Notes: generated from the sequence alone by a model not told the origin. A DNA stretch of 64,000 nucleotides from Shouchella oshimensis (GCF_002019765.1 NZ_KV917380.1:2390667-2454666); one strand, 5' to 3'; counted from the first letter of the stretch, positions 1 through 10,044 are shown. Program-made: numbers and translations.

Positions 1-881
1 TCGTCATACTGCGCGCGAACAACAGTATCATCAATATTGTCATTTGTAATAAGTCGCAGTGCACGGAGCACCTTTATTTTTTCACTTCTTATTTCGTCTG
101 TTGTTAATTGTAACGGTACGTCCATAGCCAATAAGGAAACCATTTGGAGCATATGGTTTTGTACCATGTCGCGTAAAGCACCGGATTTTTCATAATAACC
201 ACCACGGCCCTCCACACCAAGCTTTTCACTAGAAGTTATTTGCACATTAGCAATATGACGGTTATTCCAAAGCGGGGCAAACATAGCATTTGCGAATCGT
301 ATGACTTGTATATTTTGAACCATTTCTTTTCCTAAATAATGATCAATTCGATAGATTTCATCTTCAGCAAACGCTTCACGAATTTCATTATTAAGCACTT
401 TGGCAGTTTGTAAATCTGTTCCAAATGGCTTTTCGATGACAAGTCTTGTCCACCCATTTGTTTCCTTTAAACCATAATTATGTATCGATTGAGCAATTTG
501 ACCAAAAAATTCTGGCGCCATTGCCATGTAAAAAATGCGGTTTCCAGGTAATTGGAAATTATTTTCTTTGTTCTCGATTTCTTGCTTTAAGCCTTTATAA
601 GAATCTTTGTTCGTTACATCGAACGACAAGTAAGAAAAATGAGTAAGAAAGGAGTCTACCTTATCCAGTTGTTGATTGGATTCTTCCAGCGCCTCTTGAA
701 CGACACCTCTTAGTGTTTCATCGTTCCACTCTCTTCTTCCTAGTCCAATGACAGCAAATTTATTTGATAGCAAGCCCTTTACATACAAATTGTATAAAGA
801 TGGAAACAATTTTCGTTTTGCAAGATCTCCAGTTGACCCAAATATAACAAAAACAGCCTCTGACTGTCTATTATCTTCCAT
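1..881 (-). CDS. zwf: Glucose-6-phosphate 1-dehydrogenase (5' part, runs off window)
   Basis: Oxidises glucose 6-phosphate to 6-phosphogluconolactone with NADP+, the entry to the oxidative pentose phosphate pathway in the cytosol. The 293 codons present start at ATG 881 and run off the left edge; the family is about 490 residues, so roughly the last 200 are missing. The N-terminal dinucleotide-binding segment reads FGSTGDLAKRKLFPSL, and the hallmark substrate and active-site motif RIDHYLGKE lies near residue 180. The frame is uninterrupted. A possible small co-directional gene lies just upstream. Family assignment is secure. Confidence 0.96.
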   Translation of the reverse strand, partial: MEDNRQSEAVFVIFGSTGDLAKRKLFPSLYNLYVKGLLSNKFAVIGLGRREWNDETLRGVVQEALEESNQQLDKVDSFLTHFSYLSFDVTNKDSYKGLKQEIENKENNFQLPGNRIFYMAMAPEFFGQIAQSIHNYGLKETNGWTRLVIEKPFGTDLQTAKVLNNEIREAFAEDEIYRIDHYLGKEMVQNIQVIRFANAMFAPLWNNRHIANVQITSSEKLGVEGRGGYYEKSGALRDMVQNHMLQMVSLLAMDVPLQLTTDEIRSEKIKVLRALRLITNDNIDDTVVRAQYD

Positions 882-937
882 GAGTATACCCTCTTTCTAG
901 TTCACAACGCTGATCATTTTCTATCCTTATACTAAGG

Positions 938-1129
938 TTAGTGCTTTTCATAATACCAGTTTATCATTGTTTTAGCTACAGTTTGAACTTTGAATCCATT
1001 GGTTTGTATCTGTTTTTCATTGTAACCGCTTTTTGTAATCGCTATCCTATTTCCACGTACATCTTTTTCATGTTGTTCATTCAATTTAGTGAGGTAAACG
1101 AAAAAGGGCGATTGGTCTCGGTGAATCAT
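938..1129 (-). CDS. Possible small hypothetical protein upstream of zwf
   Basis: A 63-codon frame ends 57 bases before zwf and in the same direction. The product is hydrophilic and rich in Lys, Asn and Gln, and the opposite strand reads as a hydrophobic peptide, the usual pattern when the hydrophilic strand is the coding one. The ribosome site is weak: AAGG only four bases before ATG 1129. B. subtilis has a small gene, yqzJ, beside zwf, which may be its counterpart, but I cannot confirm that from sequence. No domain recognised. Confidence 0.35.
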   Translation of the reverse strand: MIHRDQSPFFVYLTKLNEQHEKDVRGNRIAITKSGYNEKQIQTNGFKVQTVAKTMINWYYEKH

Positions 1130-1190
1130 CCAACCTTATTTCGACTTCTGCGAATAGTCTACAGTATCCTACAAAAAGGTGGTGGATTAC

Positions 1191-1496
1191 TTGTCTCGTT
1201 CACACGATGAGAAAAAGAATGAAAAGCGAAATGATTGTGACTGTCAGTGTCAAAATCCATGTCGGTTTCCCTTCTTTCCGTTTCCAATTTCGAGAGGTTC
1301 CAACTGTCAATCTTTAGTGGCAATTGCAAATACCGTCCTAGCTTTACCAGCTAACACACCAGTAACAATTACAACAGCTACGAGCACATTCACAGGAATA
1401 TTTATTGGGTTTAACCTTGCGAATGGTACGGTTGTGTTTACAGATGGTGTACAGACACGAACATTTACACTATCTCAAATTTGTACAATCAGCTAA
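1191..1496 (+). CDS. Cys-rich probable spore-surface protein
   Basis: About 101 residues. The start is taken as TTG 1191 because a good ribosome site (AAAAAGGTGG) lies 7-8 bases upstream; an in-frame GTG at 1179 would overlap that site. The N-terminal third is charged and then carries a Cys cluster (CDCQCQNPC). The C-terminal two thirds is Thr/Ala/Val/Phe-rich with a repetitive beta-like pattern ending in LSQICTIS. This composition resembles small coat or exosporium proteins of spore formers, but no specific family is recognised. It is a single-gene unit, followed directly by a strong terminator. The function is inference from composition. Confidence 0.65.
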   Translation: MSRSHDEKKNEKRNDCDCQCQNPCRFPFFPFPISRGSNCQSLVAIANTVLALPANTPVTITTATSTFTGIFIGFNLANGTVVFTDGVQTRTFTLSQICTIS

Positions 1497-1503
1497 CAGT
1501 GCA

Positions 1504-1538
1504 AAAGTCGAGCTCAAGAAATCGAGCTCGACTTTTTT
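1504..1538 (+). terminator. Rho-independent terminator after the Cys-rich protein
   Basis: A 12-bp perfect stem (AAAGTCGAGCTC, 1504-1515, with its complement at 1524-1535) and an 8-base loop are followed by a T run. It begins 8 bases after the stop codon of the upstream gene. Confidence 0.93.
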
Positions 1539-1598
1539 ACGCTCGCAATACATATTCAACTTCAGACTTGAATACGATGATTTAAAGGAGTTGATAGA

Positions 1599-1925
1599 AT
1601 GTTCGGAAATGGGGAATGGGTGATTTATAAAGCCGGTCGCACGAGTATATTAGGTTGGATTAGTGAAGCCAAAGTCATTGCGTCAAGCTCTTCAAATGAA
1701 CCGATTAAAACGATGTATCAATTCTACACAAAGCAACGAGTATTAAATGGCAAACAACCACTTCTTGCAAATGAAGACGATTTGCAAACGAGCAAGGCTC
1801 GTTTAAAAGAATCTGATATAAGAGCTTTACAAGAACTAGCACTACTCACTAAGGACAAGCAGTGGTTCATGGAGTTAAGCCGTTTAAGAGATAAAGTAGG
1901 AATTCGAAAAAACGTATCGAATTAA
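1599..1925 (+). CDS. IDEAL-domain protein
   Basis: 108 residues from ATG 1599, with AAAGGAG 8 bases upstream. The N-terminus (GEWVIYKAGRTSILGWI) looks like the small beta-rich start common in Bacillus IDEAL proteins. The C-terminal segment, residues about 75-100, reads LQELALLTKDKQWFMELS, which fits the short IDEAL helical motif with its alternating hydrophobic and acidic pattern. The motif is known from small Firmicutes proteins involved in protein-protein contacts, and some members affect competence or stress regulators. The target of this one is unknown. It stands alone between a terminator and the rsbRD region. Confidence 0.72.
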   Translation: MFGNGEWVIYKAGRTSILGWISEAKVIASSSSNEPIKTMYQFYTKQRVLNGKQPLLANEDDLQTSKARLKESDIRALQELALLTKDKQWFMELSRLRDKVGIRKNVSN

Positions 1926-1968
1926 TTGAATTGGTTATTCCTATACTTATTTCTCTATCATTACGATT

Positions 1969-2126
1969 TTATACTAAAGGCAACCATTCTTCATCTTTAT
2001 CAACATAGTTGAAATCTGAGTAGCTAGATGGAGTGACCGGCTGAAGCGATATTGCCCATACGGTCCTCTTTCTAATAAAACTTCATCGCCTATTCTTATT
2101 TTCATAAAAATAGGTTTACTGTTCAT
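1969..2126 (-). pseudogene. Possible frameshifted remnant of a small protein gene
   Basis: On the minus strand a frame from ATG 2126 reads MKIRIGDEVLLERG from its eighth codon, then becomes implausible. A second minus-strand frame takes over near position 2062 and reads PVTPSSYSDFNYVDKDEEWL before a stop at 1969. Together they look like one small protein split by a frameshift. There is no good ribosome site and no family is recognised. This is weak evidence, and the stretch between the IDEAL gene and rsbRD may simply be non-coding. Confidence 0.2.
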
Positions 2127-2139
2127 AGAAAGTGGGTAT
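2114..2139 (+). promoter_or_regulatory. Sigma-B-like promoter of rsbRD
   Basis: GTTTAC, 14 bases, then GGGTAT. The sigma-B consensus is GTTTAA-N12-14-GGGTAT, so the -35 has one mismatch and the -10 is perfect. The element ends 42 bases before the rsbRD start codon. General stress control of a stressosome gene would close a feedback loop. Confidence 0.75.
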
Positions 2140-2180
2140 AGAGATTAGAATTAATTTCTTACTCTTTAGGGGGCTTTCCT

Positions 2181-3023
2181 TTGCCAACAGATGGACTGTA
2201 TTCATATATAAAATCAAAAACCAATGATCTAACCGAAGAATGGTACAAGTCTTTAGACAAATCACAAGACGGTGTGTACAGCACTTCTGATCCTCAACAA
2301 ATTGAATTGCTCAAGGACCAAAATCGAGCTTTTCACGCTCTTTTTACTGAATTATTCAATCCGAGTAAAGCCGGTATTCACGATGACGAATTTTTAGAAT
2401 GGATTGAATCAATTGCGAATGATCGCGCTCATCAACGAACGCCTTTTAACAATATTTTGAGTGAGTTTTTTAGAACACAGCAACAGTATATGAATTTAAT
2501 ATTATCTTATGCCGAATCAATGAAACAAGAATATGTTTCACTTAAAGATGTTTATCGCTGGAACGAAATTGTCGTACAAGGAATTAACGAGGTCATTTTA
2601 GAGTTCTCTAGGCAAAACAAAAAACAATCAGACTATCAATTAAATGCTCAGAAGCAGATGATTGATGAATTAAGTTCACCTATTATTCAACTGGCGCCAA
2701 AAACAGCTTTATTGCCACTTGTAGGAGAAATTGATACCCACCGGGCAAAGGTAATGTTTGATCATACACTTCAACATTGCTCGGAGCAATATATTGATAC
2801 CTTATTTATTGACTTATCAGGTGTACCCATTATAGATACGATGGTGGCACAGCAAATATTCCAGCTTATTAAAGGGTTAAAGCTTATTGGTGTTCAAACG
2901 TCTTTATCAGGGTTACGCCCAGAAATAGCACAAACAGCTGTTCAGCTTGGCATTTCCTTCTCCGACGTTACGATCCATTCTACTTTGGCTCAGGCTCTTG
3001 AACGAAAACAACTGATTTTCTAA
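2181..3023 (+). CDS. rsbRD: Stressosome RsbR-type co-antagonist, STAS domain
   Basis: 280 residues. Start TTG 2181 has AGGGGG 7 bases upstream. Residues about 1-150 are an all-helical sensor region of the RsbRD type; residues about 165-275 form a STAS domain. Both threonines that RsbT phosphorylates in RsbR proteins appear to be present, in IIDTMVA and RPEIAQT. RsbR paralogues build the stressosome with RsbS and release RsbT to switch on sigma-B. The gene is monocistronic between a sigma-B-like promoter and a strong terminator. The length and the N-terminal domain favour RsbRD (YqhA) over the globin-like RsbRA. Confidence 0.85.
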   Translation: MPTDGLYSYIKSKTNDLTEEWYKSLDKSQDGVYSTSDPQQIELLKDQNRAFHALFTELFNPSKAGIHDDEFLEWIESIANDRAHQRTPFNNILSEFFRTQQQYMNLILSYAESMKQEYVSLKDVYRWNEIVVQGINEVILEFSRQNKKQSDYQLNAQKQMIDELSSPIIQLAPKTALLPLVGEIDTHRAKVMFDHTLQHCSEQYIDTLFIDLSGVPIIDTMVAQQIFQLIKGLKLIGVQTSLSGLRPEIAQTAVQLGISFSDVTIHSTLAQALERKQLIF

Positions 3024-3070
3024 AAGTAAATGTGCCTGCTAATTGCTATCATTCCCATTCATTTAATCCA

Positions 3071-3115
3071 AAAAAAGAAGTAAAATCGACGTTTGCGATT
3101 TTACTTCTACTTTTT
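3071..3115. terminator. Bidirectional terminator between rsbRD and the GH4 gene
   Basis: A 12-bp perfect stem (GAAGTAAAATCG, 3077-3088, with 3096-3107) and a 7-base loop are flanked by A6 on the left and T5 on the right, so it can stop transcription from both convergent sides. It would end the whole arabinose region. Confidence 0.9.
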
Positions 3116-3136
3116 CGTTCTATTGTCGGATCATGC

Positions 3137-4642
3137 TCAATTCGAACCTTGCGAGCGATTGATCGCTTTATCAGCCGCTTGTGCATTTCTCACTGCTTCT
3201 ACCCGGTTTAGCATTAATTCTTCAATCGTTTTCGGCGTAAATCTTGCTGCTCCAGTTGATCCTTTTGTTTGAATTCTAGGCTCAGTTTGTTGTCTTTGTT
3301 TTGCAGCTACAATACTTTCTTCGTATTGTGGTAGCCATCTCTCTTGGGCGATTAATAGATCGTCAACAAGCTGCCAAATTTCCGGTGGTGTACAGACGGC
3401 TCCTGTCAGCGGGTCCATCATGAAGGCTTGCCGTAAAAGCTGGTCGTCTCCTGTTATAGCTGCTTTGACAGCTAAGCGTTGAACTTGAACGCTTGCGCTG
3501 CAGACAGCGGCGCAACCGAGGGGTAAATCCCCGACAATGGTCATATTGATTCCATTGCGATCAACATAGCCTGGCGCTTCAATCACACAGTCATCTGGGA
3601 GGTTGGTAATCACACCATTGTTCATCCGATTAAAATGACCACGGTAGATACGCCCTGTTTCAAGTGCTTCAATAATGTAAGAGCCGTGCTCCTCGCCGCG
3701 CTGATCGTTCCCATATTCAAGGGCAGGCTCCTTCATCCAGTTAGGAAAATCTTCTTTAAACCAGTCTCGCCCCTCGGTACAAACTCGCAGATAACCACCT
3801 GTCTCTCCATTTATCCATGATCCTAAATCAATCCAATCAATGATCTCATCCGAACGTTTGCGATACCACGGCACGTATTCACTCAGATGTCCGTTGGATT
3901 CAGTGCTGTAGTAACCAAATCGCTTAAGCATATCGATTCTTACTTTTTCTGTGTGCTGGTATTCGGGGTGCTGTTCAAATGCTCCTAGTAGCGAAGTCGT
4001 TAAATCCTTTCCTTCGTGTTTAATTTGAACATACCATGTCTGATGGTTAATTCCGGCACAGACAATATCGACATCTTTTTTATCTAAATCGAACACCGTT
4101 GCAATTTGCCTATGTCCGCCTTGTACACCGTGACAAAGGCCAACAGTATTTACGCCTCCGTATGTTTGACACGCCCAAGTTAACATGGCCATCGGATTGG
4201 CATAATTCAATAAGAGACAGTTGGGCTCAGCTACGTCACGAATATCTTTACAGATCGCCAGCATTTCTTGAATACCTCTTTGACCGTACATAATTCCACC
4301 AGCACTTAAAGTATCGCCAACGCACTGATCAATTCCATAATTTAGCGGTATTGAAATGTCCTGTTCAAATGCTTCTAGTCCACCAATTCGCACTACTGAA
4401 AAGATATAACGAGCGTTCGTCAGGGCCTCTCTACGATCAAGGGTTGCTTTGATTCCAATATTTAAGCCGTTTCCTTTGAGATCTCGCTGACAAAGTGCCG
4501 TTACCATCTTTAAGTTCTCGGCATTGATGTCAGTGAAGGCAATTTCAATCCCTTTGAATTCTGGAACGGAGAGCAAATCCCGTAACAGTGTTCTAGTAAA
4601 ACCAATGCTTCCCGCTCCGATAAAGGCAACTTTAAATGACAT
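3137..4642 (-). CDS. GH4 family glycosidase (alpha-galactosidase-like)
   Basis: About 501 residues of the NAD- and Mn-dependent glycoside hydrolase family 4. It has an N-terminal Rossmann motif (FIGAGSIGFTRTLL), the metal-binding cysteine motif GLCHGVQG near residue 170 and the downstream NHQTWY. Overall it follows MelA-type alpha-galactosidases and related alpha-galacturonidases rather than phospho-glucosidases. ATG 4642 has GAGGGTG upstream; a GTG at 4654 overlapping the gguB stop is the alternative. As the last gene of the arabinose region, its natural substrate may be a galactosyl or other alpha-linked side group of arabinan or pectin. The exact specificity cannot be read from sequence. 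Confidence 0.85.
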   Translation of the reverse strand: MSFKVAFIGAGSIGFTRTLLRDLLSVPEFKGIEIAFTDINAENLKMVTALCQRDLKGNGLNIGIKATLDRREALTNARYIFSVVRIGGLEAFEQDISIPLNYGIDQCVGDTLSAGGIMYGQRGIQEMLAICKDIRDVAEPNCLLLNYANPMAMLTWACQTYGGVNTVGLCHGVQGGHRQIATVFDLDKKDVDIVCAGINHQTWYVQIKHEGKDLTTSLLGAFEQHPEYQHTEKVRIDMLKRFGYYSTESNGHLSEYVPWYRKRSDEIIDWIDLGSWINGETGGYLRVCTEGRDWFKEDFPNWMKEPALEYGNDQRGEEHGSYIIEALETGRIYRGHFNRMNNGVITNLPDDCVIEAPGYVDRNGINMTIVGDLPLGCAAVCSASVQVQRLAVKAAITGDDQLLRQAFMMDPLTGAVCTPPEIWQLVDDLLIAQERWLPQYEESIVAAKQRQQTEPRIQTKGSTGAARFTPKTIEELMLNRVEAVRNAQAADKAINRSQGSN

Positions 4643-4650
4643 GGTTTGTT

Positions 4651-5811
4651 TCACCCTCGCTTTTTATTCATTATGTCAAACGCAACAGCAGCAAGGAGAA
4701 CAAGGCCCTTAATCGCTTGCTGCCAATCAATTCCAAGCCCTAAGATTGACATCCCGTTGTTCATTACACCCATAACAAGTCCACCAACAACCGCACCAAT
4801 GACGGTTCCAACGCCTCCGTAAGCAGATGCCCCACCAATAAAAGCAGCAGCAATCGCGTCTAGTTCAAATAAATTTCCCGCACGTGGTGTTGCCGCATTT
4901 AATCGAGCAGCAAAGATCAAGCCGGACAAGGCTGCGAGCACACCCATGTTCACAAACACCATAAAGGTTACGCGCTTCGTTTTAATGCCGGAAAGAGCTG
5001 CGGCTTTTTCATTTCCACCTACTGCATAGATGTGACGACCAAAGACCGTCTTCTTCGTTAGAAAAGCGTAAAAAGCAATTAACGCAATTAACAAGATGAG
5101 GATATAAGGAATTCCACGATAGCTGGCCAAGATATACGTAAAGCCTAAAATAACGGCTGCGATACCAACAAGCTTCAAAATGAATAATGTCGGGTTTAGC
5201 ACATCCGTACCGTTGTTTTGTTTTCTCTTCCGCCCGCGCAACTCAATAAAAATGAGAATGGCACAAAGCAACACACCAATTAACAAAGATAACAGGTGCA
5301 AAGAAGATCCATTAAACACATCTGGAAGAAAACCAGAACTTAATCGTTGAAAGGATGGAGGGTATGGTGCAATTGATTGCCCTTGCAACATGATTAACGT
5401 GATTCCTCTGAAGATCAGCATTCCAGCAAGCGTCACAATAAACGCAGGAATTTTCACATAAGCAACCCAAAACCCTTGCCATGCACCAACTAACGCACCA
5501 ACCAATAAGCAAATTAACACAGATAAAATGGGGTCAAGATTCATTTGTATCATTAGGATAGCAGATAGTGCTCCAATAAAAGCAGCAATCGACCCTACTG
5601 ATAAATCAATATGACCTGTAATAATAATAAGCACCATACCGATAGCAAGTATAAGAATATAACTGTTTTGTAAGATCAAATTTGTGATATTTAATGGCTG
5701 TAGTAAAATGCCATCTGTTAAGAGTTGGAATAAAATCATAATAAGCAACAACGCAAATGTCATACTGTATTGACGTACATTATTTTGGATGACGTTCAAT
5801 AGCGCTTTCAT
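4651..5811 (-). CDS. gguB: CUT2 sugar ABC transporter permease
   Basis: 386 residues with about ten hydrophobic membrane segments, of the XylH/GguB branch of ribose- and arabinose-type permeases. Signature segments include GHIDLSVGS near residue 65 and a long central hydrophilic loop near residue 190 (RGRKRKQNN). The start overlaps the gguA stop by 4 bases, so the two are translationally coupled. With ChvE and GguA it forms an importer for free monosaccharides. In this setting L-arabinose is the likely cargo, though these systems are often multi-sugar. Confidence 0.9.
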   Translation of the reverse strand: MKALLNVIQNNVRQYSMTFALLLIMILFQLLTDGILLQPLNITNLILQNSYILILAIGMVLIIITGHIDLSVGSIAAFIGALSAILMIQMNLDPILSVLICLLVGALVGAWQGFWVAYVKIPAFIVTLAGMLIFRGITLIMLQGQSIAPYPPSFQRLSSGFLPDVFNGSSLHLLSLLIGVLLCAILIFIELRGRKRKQNNGTDVLNPTLFILKLVGIAAVILGFTYILASYRGIPYILILLIALIAFYAFLTKKTVFGRHIYAVGGNEKAAALSGIKTKRVTFMVFVNMGVLAALSGLIFAARLNAATPRAGNLFELDAIAAAFIGGASAYGGVGTVIGAVVGGLVMGVMNNGMSILGLGIDWQQAIKGLVLLAAVAFDIMNKKRG

Positions 5812-7346
5812 GGGGAAACCTCTCTTGTTTTCGTCATTAATTTCATTAATCTTTCTTGTGAGAGCTCATCTTTATCGAGCTCGCCTGTAATCTGACCTTT
5901 ATTCATCGCATATACACGATCACACATCCCCATCAATTCTGGTAGTTCTGAAGATATAAGGACGATCGCTTTCCCTGTCGCTGCTAGCTCTCTGATAATC
6001 GTATAGATTTCATATTTGGCTCCAACATCAATCCCTCTAGTAGGTTCATCTAAAAACAAAACATCTGGATCAGAAAAAATCCACTTACTTAAGACAACCT
6101 TTTGTTGATTTCCTCCGCTTAATTTACCAGTCTCTTGCAAAATTGTTGGCGTCTTTATATGCAATTTCCGTTTAAATTCTTCAGCAACCCTTACTTCATT
6201 CTGCTCATCAATGATGGCGCGTGAAGATAGCTTATTTAAACTAGCCAACGAGATGTTTTCTTTAATGTCGTTCATCAAAACGAGCCCGTATGATTTCCGA
6301 TCTTCCGTTGCATATGCCAAACCCTGCTTAATTGCTTCACTGACCGACTGAATGTCTATTACTTTCCCGTCTTTCTTAATCGTTCCAGTAATTTGTGTCC
6401 CGTAAGCCTTGCCGAATATGCTCATGGCAAATTCCGTTCGACCAGCACCCATTAGACCAGCGATACCAACGATTTCTCCTCGCCTTACATGAAAAGTAGC
6501 GTCGATGATAATCTGTCTTTCTCGCTGAACCGGATGATACACATTCCATTTTTCGACTGAAAATACAGTACTACCAATCTCTGATTGGCTCGGAGGATAG
6601 CGATTCGTTAGACTTCTACCAACCATTCCTTTAATAATGTCATCTTCACTAATCTCTTTTTCTTCTAGATCATACGTTTCAATTGTCTTGCCATCGCGTA
6701 AAATCGTGACAGCATCGGCAACTTGTCTAATCTCATTCAGTTTGTGAGAAATAATAATAGAAGTAATACCTTGTTCTTTTAATTCTACAAGTAGATTTAG
6801 AAGGTTTTCACTATCGGTTTCATTTAATGAAGCAGTTGGTTCATCTAAGATGAGTAACTTTACTTTTTTTGCCAATGCTTTCGCAATTTCTACTAATTGC
6901 TGCTTCCCTACGCCAATGTGCTTAATAAGCGAATCATGTGGCTCCTCTAAATTCACTTTATTCAGTAAGGATTTTGTTTCTTTGGCAGTCGCATCCCAAT
7001 CAATGACTCCAAACTTCTTTCGCTCATTTCCTAGGAAGATATTTTCCGCAATGCTTAACTCAGGAATTAAGGCAAGCTCCTGGTGAATAATGACAATTCC
7101 TTCCGCTTCACTTTGCTTCAAATCTTTGAATTGACACGTTTCTTTATTCAAAAAGATCTCACCGTTATATGTACCAAACGGATAAACACCACTTAACACT
7201 TTCATTAATGTCGATTTACCAGCTCCATTTTCTCCACATAAAGCATGAATCTCCCCTTGTTTTACGATCAAATTCACATGATCCAACGCTTTAACACCAG
7301 GGAATTCCTTTGTTATTTGTTTCATTTCCAAAAGAACGTCCGCCAT
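5808..7346 (-). CDS. gguA: CUT2 sugar ABC transporter ATP-binding protein, two ATPase domains
   Basis: 512 residues with two fused nucleotide-binding domains, as usual for the XylG/GguA/RbsA family. The first has Walker [13 protein letters not shown] near residue 39 and Walker [12 protein letters not shown]. The second has the signature [11 protein letters not shown] and [13 protein letters not shown]. As in many CUT2 ATPases the second Walker A is degenerate ([11 protein letters not shown]). The ribosome site AGGAGGTG precedes ATG 7346. It lies between the binding protein and the permease. Confidence 0.93.
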   Translation of the reverse strand: MADVLLEMKQITKEFPGVKALDHVNLIVKQGEIHALCGENGAGKSTLMKVLSGVYPFGTYNGEIFLNKETCQFKDLKQSEAEGIVIIHQELALIPELSIAENIFLGNERKKFGVIDWDATAKETKSLLNKVNLEEPHDSLIKHIGVGKQQLVEIAKALAKKVKLLILDEPTASLNETDSENLLNLLVELKEQGITSIIISHKLNEIRQVADAVTILRDGKTIETYDLEEKEISEDDIIKGMVGRSLTNRYPPSQSEIGSTVFSVEKWNVYHPVQRERQIIIDATFHVRRGEIVGIAGLMGAGRTEFAMSIFGKAYGTQITGTIKKDGKVIDIQSVSEAIKQGLAYATEDRKSYGLVLMNDIKENISLASLNKLSSRAIIDEQNEVRVAEEFKRKLHIKTPTILQETGKLSGGNQQKVVLSKWIFSDPDVLFLDEPTRGIDVGAKYEIYTIIRELAATGKAIVLISSELPELMGMCDRVYAMNKGQITGELDKDELSQERLMKLMTKTREVSP

Positions 7347-7369
7347 TTGCGGTCACCTCCTATATAAAG

Positions 7370-7395
7370 GCGGTTCTCTCTCATGAGAAAACCGC
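7370..7395 (-). terminator. Intercistronic hairpin between chvE and gguA
   Basis: An 11-bp stem with one mismatch (7370-7380 with 7385-7395, loop TCAT) lies between the binding-protein stop and the ribosome site of the ATPase. On the minus strand it is followed by CTTTATAT rather than a full U run. Such hairpins in importer operons often protect or partly terminate the mRNA, so that the binding protein is made in excess. That role is inference. Confidence 0.55.
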
Positions 7396-7403
7396 AATAG
7401 CCC

Positions 7404-8486
7404 TTATTGATTTAACTGATCCGCCTCGTAATAGCCACTGTCTATTAAGATTTCTTCATAGTTATCGCTCGTCACAACAACGGGAGTCTCCAGGAATGAA
7501 GGAACCACTTTGGAATTATTGTCATATGTTTCTGTATCATTTACATCAGGCTCATCACCTTGCAGAACCGCCTCTGTCATTTCAACAGCTTTCTCTGCAA
7601 GAACTCGTGTATCTTTAAAAACAGTCATCGCTTGTTCTCCTGCAATAATCGCATTCACTGAAGGGATATCTGCATCTTGCCCTGTCAAAATTGGCATATC
7701 ATCGGCTGTAAATCCAGAGTTTTTTAGTGATGCTAGAATACCAATACTTAATAAATCCGCTGGTGCTAATACAGCATCAAGGTCTTCGCCACCACCATAG
7801 TTAGAACTTAACAAATTATCCATTCTACTCTGAGCAGCTGCACCGTCCCAACGAAGAATGGCAATTTGATTAAAATCGGTTTGACCACTTTGCACATTTA
7901 ATTTACCTTCATCTAGATAGGGTTGAAGGATAGACATCGCTCCATTAAAGAAGAAATGGGCATTGTTGTCATCTGGTGAGCCACCAAATAACTCAATGTT
8001 AAATGGTCCTTCTTCATTCTCTAGGTCTAACTCGTCAACAATGTATTGACCTTGCAGAACACCTACTTCAAAATTATCGAAAGTCGCATAGTAATCGACA
8101 AACTCTGAATTCATAATGAGACGGTCATAGGAGATGACCGGAATTTCTTGTGCATTTGCTGATTCTAATACTGTTGTTAAGGCTTCTCCGTCAACAGAAG
8201 CGATAACAAGTGCATCTACACCACGTGTGATCATATTTTCAATCTGGGAAACTTGATTTTCTACGACATCCTCAGCATATTGTAGATCCGTTTCATAGCC
8301 TAGGTCTTCAAAATACGAGACCATGTGATTGCCATCAGCAATCCAGCGTTCAGAGGATTGAGTTGGCATGGCAATTCCAATCGTTCCTTTGTCTTCCCCT
8401 GACCCTCCTCCTGATCCTTCCTCAGAACATGCTCCTGTAAAAACAACACAACCAAGTACGACGAAACTCCCAATGTATTTTTTCAT
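7404..8486 (-). CDS. chvE: Sugar-binding lipoprotein of the CUT2 importer
   Basis: 360 residues. The signal peptide ends in a lipobox near residue 20 (VVFTGAC), followed by a Ser/Gly-rich linker, so the mature protein is a lipoprotein outside the membrane. The fold is the type I periplasmic-binding family ([12 protein letters not shown], then [10 protein letters not shown], then ITRGVDA). It resembles ChvE/XylF multiple-monosaccharide binders. ATG 8486 has GAGGAGGG upstream. A cre-like site lies just upstream, so the importer genes may have their own catabolite-controlled promoter as well as read-through from araA. Confidence 0.9.
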   Translation of the reverse strand: MKKYIGSFVVLGCVVFTGACSEEGSGGGSGEDKGTIGIAMPTQSSERWIADGNHMVSYFEDLGYETDLQYAEDVVENQVSQIENMITRGVDALVIASVDGEALTTVLESANAQEIPVISYDRLIMNSEFVDYYATFDNFEVGVLQGQYIVDELDLENEEGPFNIELFGGSPDDNNAHFFFNGAMSILQPYLDEGKLNVQSGQTDFNQIAILRWDGAAAQSRMDNLLSSNYGGGEDLDAVLAPADLLSIGILASLKNSGFTADDMPILTGQDADIPSVNAIIAGEQAMTVFKDTRVLAEKAVEMTEAVLQGDEPDVNDTETYDNNSKVVPSFLETPVVVTSDNYEEILIDSGYYEADQLNQ

Positions 8487-8508
8487 ACTATTCCCTCCTC
8501 ATTTTATC

Positions 8509-8522
8509 AGTAAGCGTTTTCA
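8509..8522 (-). promoter_or_regulatory. cre-like CcpA site upstream of chvE
   Basis: On the minus strand TGAAAACGCTTACT matches 13 of 14 positions of TGWAANCGNTNWCA. It lies 23 bases before the chvE start, in the 94-base gap after araA. Confidence 0.7.
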
Positions 8523-8580
8523 TATTGATGTAGATACTTTATTACCTCTTTTACCGATTCTTCCGTTCCTATTGTTCTCT

Positions 8581-10044
8581 TTAACGATAAGACTTCTCGT
8601 TCCAGAACAACTCTTTGCGTATTTGCTCTGTACTCGACTCTTTTCCAATTACAAGGCATTCCACACCCATTAGACTTGACCAATCAGCCAGTTGTTCTTT
8701 CGTAATCTCGTATGACAACACTGTGTGATGTGCCCCGCCAGCATAGATCCATGCCTCTGTTGCTTCTGAAAACGAAGGAAGTGGTCTCCACAAGACACTT
8801 GCTACAGGAAGCAGTGGCATCTCCTGCTGATTCTCCACCGCTTCCACTTCGTTTGCGACAATTCGAAAACGAGAACCGACATCCATTATTGCTGCATTCA
8901 GGGCGCGTCCTGCTTTGCCTTTGAAAACAAGCCTTGCCGGGTCCGCTTTGTTGCCCATGGAAAGGGGTTCTACGACAATCGTCGGCTTTTCAGCTGCGAT
9001 CGTCGGGCATACTTCCAGCATATGCGAGCCTAAGATCAGTTCATTCCCTTGCTCTAAATGATTTGTGTAATCCTCCATAAACGACGTTCCACTGTTACCT
9101 GCCATCACTTTAAGTACCCGCAAAAATGCGGCCGTTTTCCAATCCCCTTCTCCAGAAAAACCATATCCTTTTGCCATTAGCCGCTGTGCCGCCAGTCCTG
9201 GTAGCTGGCTCATTCCATGTAAATCTTCGAAAGTCGTTGAAAAAGCGCGATAATTTCCTCGTGCAAGAAAGGTTTCAAGCCCAAGCTCAATTCGTGCCTG
9301 TTCTTCAATCGCTCGAACGTCCGCATCTGGATGGAAAGTGTACAGGCTACGATACTCTTCCATTAACGTGGCGATCGCTTGATCGTTAACGGCTTTAATC
9401 GTTTCGACTAAATCACCGATACCGTAACCGGAAACAGACCAGCCAAGTTGAATTTGCGCCTCAACCTTATCTCCTTCTGTCACCGCTACCTCTCGCATAT
9501 TGTCACCGAAACGAGCAACCTTTAATTGCTTGCTTTCTTGATAGGCGCGAACGGTTTTCATCCAATCACCGACTCGATTGGCGACATTCGGATCCTGCCA
9601 GTGTCCCGCTATTACCTTACGGTTTATTCCCATTCTTGAAACCATAAAGCCAAATTCACGATCACCGTGAGCCGACTGATTTAAATTCATAAAATCCATA
9701 TCAATCGTTGACCACGGAATGTCACGATTGTACTGGGTGTGTAAGTGGAGCATCGGTTTCGTCAATTCTTTTAGTCCCGCAATCCACATCTTTGCCGGCG
9801 AAAACGTGTGCATCCACGTAATAATTCCTGCACAGTTTTCATCCATACTCGCTTCCCGCAAGAGTGCAGTAATACGTTCAGGCGAAGTTGCCACCGGTTT
9901 TAAGATAAGCTGTTCTGGCAACAACTCATTCATGCCATTGACGATCTCTTCTGCATGAGCAGCGACTTGATCAATCGTTTTTTGCCCGTATAAGGGTTGA
10001 CTACCAGCAATAAACCAATAGTGTGACGTTTTTTGTTTAAGCAT
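8581..10044 (-). CDS. araA: L-arabinose isomerase
   Basis: About 487 residues. Converts L-arabinose to L-ribulose with Mn2+ in the cytosol. It has the family N-terminus ([11 protein letters not shown]) and the conserved metal and active-site regions [21 protein letters not shown] and [10 protein letters not shown]. Start chosen as ATG 10044, since AGGAGGGG lies 6-7 bases upstream; a TTG at 10050 would touch the ribosome site. The first codons overlap the end of araB by 8 bases, so the two are coupled. Length is normal. Confidence 0.97.
   Translation of the reverse strand: MLKQKTSHYWFIAGSQPLYGQKTIDQVAAHAEEIVNGMNELLPEQLILKPVATSPERITALLREASMDENCAGIITWMHTFSPAKMWIAGLKELTKPMLHLHTQYNRDIPWSTIDMDFMNLNQSAHGDREFGFMVSRMGINRKVIAGHWQDPNVANRVGDWMKTVRAYQESKQLKVARFGDNMREVAVTEGDKVEAQIQLGWSVSGYGIGDLVETIKAVNDQAIATLMEEYRSLYTFHPDADVRAIEEQARIELGLETFLARGNYRAFSTTFEDLHGMSQLPGLAAQRLMAKGYGFSGEGDWKTAAFLRVLKVMAGNSGTSFMEDYTNHLEQGNELILGSHMLEVCPTIAAEKPTIVVEPLSMGNKADPARLVFKGKAGRALNAAIMDVGSRFRIVANEVEAVENQQEMPLLPVASVLWRPLPSFSEATEAWIYAGGAHHTVLSYEITKEQLADWSSLMGVECLVIGKESSTEQIRKELFWNEKSYR

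Noticed and set aside
941-1210. Hydrophobic plus-strand frame upstream of the Cys-rich gene
   Set aside because: It has no ribosome site, and its Phe/Leu/Ile-rich product looks like the antisense of the small hydrophilic minus-strand frame.
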